A stretch of DNA of 64,000 nt from Lolium rigidum (Eukaryota > Streptophyta > Magnoliopsida > Poales > Poaceae), in assembly GCF_022539505.1 (NCBI RefSeq), contig NC_061508.1, forward strand, positions 61,513,754-61,577,753, read 5' to 3'. A program made the position numbers and the translations under genes. Shown piece after piece: positions 57,060 to 64,000 of this stretch. The notes below the pieces were generated by a model. The model saw only the letters and a list, made by a program, of their open reading frames with translations, made no database searches and was not told the origin of the DNA. How positions within the stretch are numbered: the first letter of the stretch is position 1; each line of letters opens with the position of its first letter.

Positions 57060-57960
57060 TCAGATCCAGCCGCCACCCACGTTCTTCTTCGTGCAGCACA
57101 GCCGCCACCGCGCCTCTCTCCACCTCTCCCTCCTCCCCTCCTCTCTAATCATCCCTAATCATTCTTGCTCCGTGCAGGGTTGGGGTTGGGGGCCTCGCGT
57201 GGAGTCGCTCGCTGCCGCGCAGGGAGGCCTCACCGCCGTTTCGGCCCGGTGTCCCATAGCTCAGTCTCCAACGGGCGCAAAGAGGAGGAGGCCACCGCGG
57301 CTGGTGGGGAGGCCGCCGTCAACGAGGACGACGACGAGGCACGCGGAGAGGACGCCGCCACGCCGTCGACGAGTGCATGAAGGAGGGAGGGATGCCCCAG
57401 CGCGCCTCCATCGCTGCTTGTGCTGCTTCCTCCTCTACACGGCCTTGAGCCCCGGCGGCGTGCTGCCTCTGCCCCGCTTCCTCTGCACAGCCTCGCATGA
57501 GACAGCGCCGATGACAACATCAACCAGGTTCTCCCCCTTTTCTGGTGGGCTCCGCTTGTTCTTGACAAATTACATGTGTTATTTTGTTAATCCAGGGGAT
57601 GCCTTTGTGTATAAACCAGATCTTCAAAAGCATATGGACAATCGTTACAATCCCGTAAGGCAGCAGCTAGAAGTGGAGGTCAACTTGACTGCAACCAAAA
57701 GCCAAAGCCATCATTACAAGAATTAGGTGTTGATTTCAACTTCAGCATCACTTTTGTATATTTATAAATTGCAGTATTGTGAGCATAATTTCCATGTGAT
57801 CATATCCTTTTATTTGATTATGTTATGCAGCTCAAGAAGGTGATTGCATATCATGAGGTTCCAAGGATATTTGGTTCGCAATTCTTCAGGTTTGAGGACT
57901 TGAGGTCCTGCTGGTTGTCACTGAAGCCAAATTGCCGAAGCAGCATGTTGTGCCCAGGTC
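57060..57960 (+). pseudogene. Captured 5' gene fragment in Helitron B
   Basis: GC-rich + strand sequence is open from 57091 to 57726, beginning in a serine/histidine-rich region and passing into FVNPGDAFVYKPDLQKHMDN at about 57580-57645. After a plausible intron, LKKVIAYHEVPRIFGSQFFR at about 57832-57891 follows a TGCAG acceptor. The later segments look like ordinary protein. The family is not recognised; frames at the GC-rich start are unreliable. Confidence 0.35.
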
Positions 57961-59564
57961 CATGTTGTAGGTGAGGTTTGTCAACTATAAACAAATAGAA
58001 CATGTGTTTTGCGAGTACATGTCCTCTCAATTTACAACTAGCTTGCGGCGACTGCTGACGGGGACCGTTGTAGTTGCGGAAGGCATGCATTTTATCTCCT
58101 CCCAAATTCTGTTGCCCCATTTCTCGTGCTCCATAATTTTTGGGGGAAAACAGGCACTGCATAATTTTTGCATTTACTTAATTAAGTTATTCCCACATCA
58201 ATCTTGGTGGCTGATAATTATGTATATTTACTAAAGGAACTGCTCCAGTAGGCTTTCTGAAGATTAAAAAATAGTCATAACCATTTCTTTGTCCTTCAAA
58301 AATGAAAAGTGGTACTTTTTCTTTGCTCGCGGGCATGTATTGTGCGACGCTAGGAAGTTAAATATTGCCCGTTAAAATTTGGTGGACATTAGCAAAGTAG
58401 AACCTCTGTTCTGACTGACACCATGGAAACCATTGGATAGTAGAATTAGCTATGATTTGTTACAGAAACAACATAAAATTTACATACTGTTTGCTTCCTT
58501 CCTGGACTTCGTCTCTCACATTCTTCCCTTTGTCCATTTATTTTCTAAGTATTCAGCTTCTGTGAGATATTCTCATCACTATTGCATGCAAACCAGACTG
58601 TACTTCAACAATACTACATAGCACAAACTAGGATGCTTATAGTTACTTCCGTTTCCTACTGCAATTCATTTTAGTTACTGGCCAGTAAGCAAGTACACGT
58701 CATATTTACAGGCGAAGACATCAAATGTACAGATAATAAAACATCACTGGTGGAACCGGAGTCCAGACACTGGCATTATGCTTGTTTGTTGCACAAGTCT
58801 CATGGTTTGTGGAACTATTTTTTTCAGATTCCTTCCAGTGTCTCCTGTCTCGACTCCTTTCAGGTACATGTCTGTTCCTCTCTTCCCCTTTAGTGCTTAG
58901 CTATTTAAGGTGACAGTATTAAATATTAGTTTGGCTAGGAATCACTGCATAATTTGTTTGGATGCAGCTCTTACTTTTCATTTGATTTAGATTTACCTTT
59001 CAGTTATGTGTGTTTTTCCTAGGTCGTGGAAGCTTTTTAACCTATTAGTTTCCTTCTGTTTTAATTTCCTTGATTCTTCATTCCCTACAAGTACTTGATG
59101 TTGTGGCATCATAAAATAACAAATGTCATGAATTCTCACACGGTAGTTCAGGGGCTTGTGGAGATACTACCGACATGTGGTTAAAATATATTTTAATAGC
59201 GAATTCCTCTTGGTGTCTCGCTAATATGAGATGGCTTAACTTTCTAAAAGGCAAAAGGGAAAAAAGTTTCTATTTATGTATTTGAAGGGCAGTTTTTAGG
59301 AAACGATAGCTTATTAATCCAATTTGAATTATCCAAATGCTCTATGTATCTTTAGTTCACATGGTCATAGGCTTTATATTTGTTTGCTGCTCTCAGCTGG
59401 GTTTTATATCAAGCTAATACAACTGATGTATCATTTTCAGAGAAGAGGAGAGTTGTGATGAGATTTTTAAAAATTGTCTGTCACCATGTGCAGATGAAAA
59501 TAATTTTTATATACCAAATTCTTATGGTTACCTTTTCAAGTATTCCTATTCTTTACCATCACAC

Positions 59565-60256
59565 TATTGCATTCCTGATGCTACATATAGCTTAAATTCA
59601 TGCCCATGTTCTTCCTGCAGGTGCTGATTCTATCAACCAGTGTGTGGTGTCCTGTCGATTTAGCTTATTATTTGATGGAGCTAAGCCTCCTGTGCCCCCT
59701 CTTCATCTTGCACAACGCCTCATAGGTGTCTTCCAATTTTATGATACAGAAATGAATTGAATATGAAGCTTCTTGTGGATGGCCTTCTCAATCCTTTAAC
59801 GTATGCAACTGTGTTTGAATATCATTGGGTCAAGTGAGTTTTTTGTGTCATTGATTCTTATGCAGTTTTTCTGGATGTCATCACTCTTTATTTGGTGTAT
59901 GCAATGCAACTATTGCATTCCTGATGCTACATATAGCTTAAATTCATGCCCATGTTCTTCCTACAGGTGCTGATTCTATCAACCAGTGTGTGGTGTCCTC
60001 TCGATTTAGCTTATTATTTGATCGAGCTAAGCCTCCTCTGCCCCCTCTTCATCTTGCACAACGCCTCATAGGTGTCTTCCAATTTTATGATACATAAATG
60101 AATTGAATATGAAGCTTCTGGTGGATGGCCTTCTCAATCGTTTAACGTATGCAACTGTGTTTGAATATCATCGGGTCAAGTGAGTTTTTTGTGTCATTGA
60201 TTTTTATGCAGTTCTTCTGGATGTCATCACTCTTTATTTGGTGTATGCAATGCAAT
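59565..60256. repeat. Tandem duplication, 346-bp unit, includes an exon-like segment
   Basis: 59565-59910 and 59911-60256 are about 96-97% identical by eye. Each copy has an acceptor (TTCTTCCTGCAG or TTCTTCCTACAG), an exon-like stretch (DSINQCVV, then FSLLFDGAKPPVPPLHLAQR in the first copy) and CATAG/GTGTCT. The protein is unidentified. Confidence 0.9.
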
Positions 60257-60623
60257 GTTTACATGATTAATTATGTCAGGAAATATGCATTTGATCCTTG
60301 TCTGATGCATCCGATCTCTAAAACATTCTGTTGTGTAGAAACTATGATACATCAGTATAGTTCTAAATTGCACCATTACTATTTGTAATACACATGGTTA
60401 CATATTGTGGTTATATATATTTAACAGATGAATAAAGTTTTTTCCTTCACACAAAGGCACGTAACCTTTAGGAAACCTAAGATTTTTATCCTAGGTTCGC
60501 TGCTCTTTCAGGGTTAAACTTCACAAGGCTTAACTAGCAAAGTTAGGTTTGTTTTTTCTTCACCTATATGTGTCCCCTATTTTCGTTTTCTAAACTACTT
60601 AACAATAATAATCCTTGCATGGT

Positions 60624-61616
60624 ATTTCTGAAATTCATTAATATAAGTCTACAACCACACCTTGCATGGTACAAACAATCAGATAAAAACTATACCCGTG
60701 CGATTTGTTTGTGACCCCTGGGATGGAGAGGACCACCCCTTTAATTGTGAAAGGGAACCTGATGCTTTCGGCCTCAACAACGAGGGTTACTGGCCTGGGA
60801 TTTAAGCAATCCTTTCTCATTTCCTGAGAGACAAGAATATATATGTGGGGATACACTGCAGTATGCAAATGCGTCGTACGGCAGATTAAATATCGCGCAG
60901 CCAATGATACTATCCATCACTTCTTTTTATTTCGACCTTTCCTTCTTCACCATGCAGATATGTTAATGTGGAGAAGAAAGGTGAGATTTCTTAATCAGTC
61001 AATGGCCTCTCTGCACATATCCTTTCTTCGTATATAAGAATCTGTAAGCTTTGTTAATTTTTGGAAAAAAACTTTTAAGGTAGCTCTATAGCTTCTTGTC
61101 TTTGGTTTTCTCCAAAGCTTCCAGTCCCATATCCCTAGCTTATATCAAATTGTTTTGTTTGTTGGAGCTGTTTAGTTTGAACAAATTCCCTTAATTATGC
61201 AGGATAACTAGCCCAAAGTTTTTGGATCCCAGCTTAAAATTGTGGTACCTGCGTGATGCATCGATAACTTCTGCAAGGTAATAAATATAGTGGTACCCTT
61301 TGTTGTTTAATTCTAGGAATTGTTCTATTTGATATGCACTGCCTGCAATTTCTGAATTTTTTAAATATCAGTCTGCAACCACACCTTGCATGGTACAAAC
61401 AATCAGATAAATGCATAAACTATACCTGTGGGATTTGCTTGTGACCCCTGGAATGGAGAGGGCCACCCCTTTTATTTTGAAAGGGAACCTGATGCTTTCA
61501 GCCTCAACAATGAGGGTTACTGGTTTGGGATTTAAGCAATCCTTTCTCATTTCCTAAGAGACAAGAATATATGTATGGGGATACACTGCAGTACGCAAAT
61601 GCGTCGTACGGCAGAT
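60624..61616. repeat. Dispersed direct duplication of ~260 bp
   Basis: About 60624-60887 and 61350-61616 share ACCTTGCATGGTACAAACAA, GGGAACCTGATGCTTTC, TTTAAGCAATCCTTTCTCAT and AAATGCGTCGTACGGCAGAT, at about 90%. One + frame reads DGEDHPFNCEREPDAFGLNN in copy 1 and NGEGHPFYFEREPDAFSLNN in copy 2; an overlapping - frame is also open. A captured exon was probably duplicated with its flanks. Confidence 0.8.
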
Positions 61617-62379
61617 GGAAATGTTGCTCTTGATCGGAGATGCATTATGATGTTACTGTTACTGAGCATGATCAGGATGTAGTTCCATACTTCCATCCTT
61701 CATGCGTGCTATATGTGATGCAAATGCCATTACTTTATTATTATGCACTAACTTGGCACAGTTCTGCGCTTAATCATGTCATCACTTTAATCCGTTCATT
61801 TGGACCAGAGAAAGTTGCTATGCTTGGTGCTTCAAATTTTGCAGAAGTTTTTTTCAGCAAGTCAGCGTGTTTTTGATTCCTGTAGGATTAGACAAAGCCA
61901 TAACTACCTGACAAAACATTTTCTTGCGATTAATTTGTTCATGGAGAGGTGGCTCAATGCATTTTTAGTTAATTCTCCTGCAAACTCATATTGGTGCATT
62001 AGTATCTTATTGTAATATGATCAGTCAACTATTTCTTGGGTATATATACCGGTAGCATTAGTGCTTGTTATCTCATTCCAGTCACTTGCATTCCAGCGGT
62101 TTGAAAAGACCAGAATAAGGATTTTAATAATGTGCTTGCTTACTATCCACACATGCAGGTATAATAAAAATTGGAGTTTATGGCTCAGTTTAGCTGATGG
62201 CCTTGATGGAGCTTTGCTGATGGTCTTGATTAATAACTGAGTGGCTGCTCAGTGATGATTTATGACTCATATTTTTGTGCCCTTGCTGCAAAAAGTAGAA
62301 AAGGTAAACTTCCCGGTATCATGCCTTTTGGTTAGTATGGTTTAGTTCCATAATGATAATTGGTTGTGTTCAACTGCAG

Positions 62380-63294
62380 CATCTTTTCCCCTCGCCTGAA
62401 AAATTGATAAAGGCACATTATTTGGGTGACCATGCAATCCAGCAATTGAAGCCACTCTTTGCCTCATCTATGAGAAGCACCAGAAACCATACATGGAGGT
62501 CAGTTATCCTGAACGCCACTTTTTTTAAAATGCATCATGACCGAAGTTTTGTCTTTCTGCTTTCGCATGCTACTGCCTTCATGATTTAATCCGAAGATGT
62601 GAGGCCTCAGTCCTTTTGCGCATTTTATTTACATATTTTTCAATGCATTCTAGATGGTGAAATTGTTCATGCTTATTCCCTCTTCTCCAAGTTATGCTTT
62701 GGCATGGTACTTCCTTGATGGCATCATCTCAAGATGAGAGGTCTTGGTCGTTATCATGCATTGCTTCATATTTTATGAAACTGGTTCTGGTTGTTCCTAT
62801 TTATCAATGCTTCTAGGTACAGATAATGGTGGACATTTGATCGTCATGTTGGGAAACTGATTCTGGTTGTTCCTATTGTTCATGATGCCTGAGCTCTCTA
62901 TTTTCCCCCTCTCCTATTAAAATACTACTCAGTTTCTGGATTTCCAGTCACATTGCTTTTGTTAAATAATCTGCGTGTTGGGAAATTGATTCTGATATGT
63001 TTTCTTTTTGTCTTCAGAAACTTAAATGGGGCATTTGAGATTTCGGTGATATTTTGTGGAACTTTGATCACTCATGATTTCATTTCATTTCCTCTATACA
63101 AGAGCTCTATTTAATGTCTCCTGCAGCAAGTGACTGACAAAATAAGACAGTTTAGCAGGTTCTGGGATACTTTCAGAGGCGATGTATGCAAGCCCGGAGA
63201 AACGGATCCAAAATACAATCTTGACTTGGTTCTTATTCTAGCTGACAAGGCTGCCTGTGACCTTCAACGATTCAAATCAACTAAGGAGATATAG
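62380..63294 (+). pseudogene. Captured 3' exons of an unidentified gene in Helitron B
   Basis: Exon-like 62380-62498 (after CTGCAG, before GTCAGT) encodes HLFPSPEKLIKAHYLGDHAI and IQQLKPLFASSMRSTRNHTW. Exon-like 63127-63294 (after CTCCTGCAG) encodes IRQFSRFWDTFRGDVCKPGE and YNLDLVLILADKAACDLQRF, then KSTKEI and a TAG. Both have clean acceptors and open frames throughout, so they look like true exons of a host gene whose C-terminus is at 63294. I do not recognise the family. Other exons may lie at 57.5-61.6 kb. Confidence 0.5.
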
Positions 63295-63850
63295 AAAGCA
63301 AATAATTACATTTCATACACTTGAACTTCAACTCCACTGAAGATGATCAGTTCTCCGGAAGGAGTGCAAACGTGATGAGCTGCACCTATATTTGTTCTAT
63401 GCATCAGTCGGTTACGTTCCGTGTTGTATTTCTTTGCATATAACTTCTACCCAGCGATGGAGTTGACGCATAACACAGCCCTGGTTTATTTCCCCATATA
63501 GAAAACTTATGTACCTAAAACATTATTTTATGGATATATGTTATGTTTCAGATTGGCTTGCCAATAGCTCCAACCAACTTTTGTTTGCCTGCCTTTGGTT
63601 CTACCGTAAAATTTACATGATTTTTTCTGATCCGCGTAAGTTTGTTAGTAAGCTTGGGTGAGTTAACACGTATTTATGGAAACCCTATTAGAATTATAAT
63701 TATTATCTCTCATGGTATGTCTATAGAACATTTAAACTTTGTTCTCTTGATGTGTTTAATTTTAAATCAGTACAAAACGCATTATCATTTTTTGACCTTA
63801 TTTCTATTATCGTTTTATAAAATGTAAATCGATGCAAATTTTATGGGATC

Positions 63851-63866
63851 GTGCGCCAAGGCGCAC
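63851..63866 (+). terminator. 3'-terminal hairpin of Helitron B
   Basis: Identical 16-nt palindrome and identical 8-nt spacing to CTAG as in Helitron A. This is a transposition end signal, not a transcription terminator. Confidence 0.78.
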
Positions 63867-63878
63867 ATCTAAATCTAG

Positions 63879-64000
63879 TAGAGAGAAGGGGGAGGGGGCG
63901 GGGGTAAGCGGGGCAGGGCCTCGCCGGAGTTGGGCGGGATCTTGGCCGGCGGCGCAGGTGGAGGAAGGGGAGGGAGGAGGCGGTAGGAGAGTGTAGGTCG
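63879..64000. other. GC-rich right edge
   Basis: Purine-rich, G-rich flank of Helitron B, possibly coding DNA or a leader that continues past the window. Too short to interpret. Confidence 0.3.

Larger units (their letters stand above)
56856..63878 (+). mobile_element. Helitron B (non-autonomous)
   Basis: Starts TCTAAAGGTATAATTG at 56856 (preceded by A) and ends with hairpin GTGCGCCAAGGCGCAC (63851-63866), 8 nt, CTAG (63875-63878), then T. The ends match Helitron A over about 150 bp at the 5' side and about 35 bp at the 3' side; the interiors differ. 7.0 kb, without visible Rep/helicase motifs. It contains a GC-rich leader, several exon-like segments and two internal duplications. Confidence 0.8.

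Noticed and set aside
57230..57568. - strand frame opposite the GC-rich start of the captured gene in Helitron B
   Set aside because: A shadow of the GC-rich + strand; no domain and no splice signals in that direction.
1..64000. tRNA or rRNA genes
   Set aside because: No cloverleaf A-box/B-box pair or conserved rRNA segment was noticed on either strand; a dedicated scan was not possible.

Overview
The window is plant nuclear DNA, almost certainly from a pooid grass (Triticeae or a close relative). Four signs point there: a Tat-type Ty3/gypsy element with a second RNase H and an antisense gene; an Athila-like element whose LTR begins TGATACGTCTCCAACG; a CACTA end beginning CACTACAAGAAATATGG; and grass-type Helitron ends. 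No intact single-copy host gene can be supported. The sequence is a nest of transposable elements, captured gene fragments, microsatellites and diverged intergenic DNA.

Layout. 1-3838: two GC-rich blocks separated by a (TA)n-cored fold-back element. 3839-6950: an element or array made of ~130-bp and ~170-bp tandem units. 6957-7345: a half copy of the fold-back family and a MITE bordered on both sides by (TA)n. 7750-20771: a complete Tat-lineage retrotransposon (LTRs about 99% identical, target duplication CACAC) inserted in a (CA)n microsatellite. It carries a broken gag-pol on the + strand and an intron-containing gene region on the - strand. 21162-27840: a non-autonomous Athila-like element on the - strand (target duplication CATCC) with only a gag-like ORF. 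27841-33430: diverged DNA with promoter-like sites, a fold-back MITE and small duplications.

33431-64000 is best read as a deep nest. A Caspar-like CACTA left end lies at 33431; its right end is not visible. To its right are Helitron A (35422-42032, - strand), a second complete CACTA element (43787-56694, target duplication GCA) that splits a beta-tubulin-like exon fragment, and Helitron B (56856-63878, + strand). The two Helitrons share both termini: a 5' TCTAAAGGTAT start, ~150 bp of related sequence with a G-box, and a 3' 16-nt hairpin 8 nt before CTAG. Their interiors differ. Both carry exon-like segments I could not identify.

How the parts work together: the Tat element encodes (in broken form) its own gag, protease, RT, two RNase H domains and integrase. 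The Athila-like element and both Helitrons lack their enzymes and would depend on partners elsewhere. The inner CACTA has a gene-like - strand region but no recognised transposase. Several frameshifts coincide with single-base indels that also distinguish otherwise near-identical LTRs, so some breaks may be assembly errors. All identities were judged by eye.
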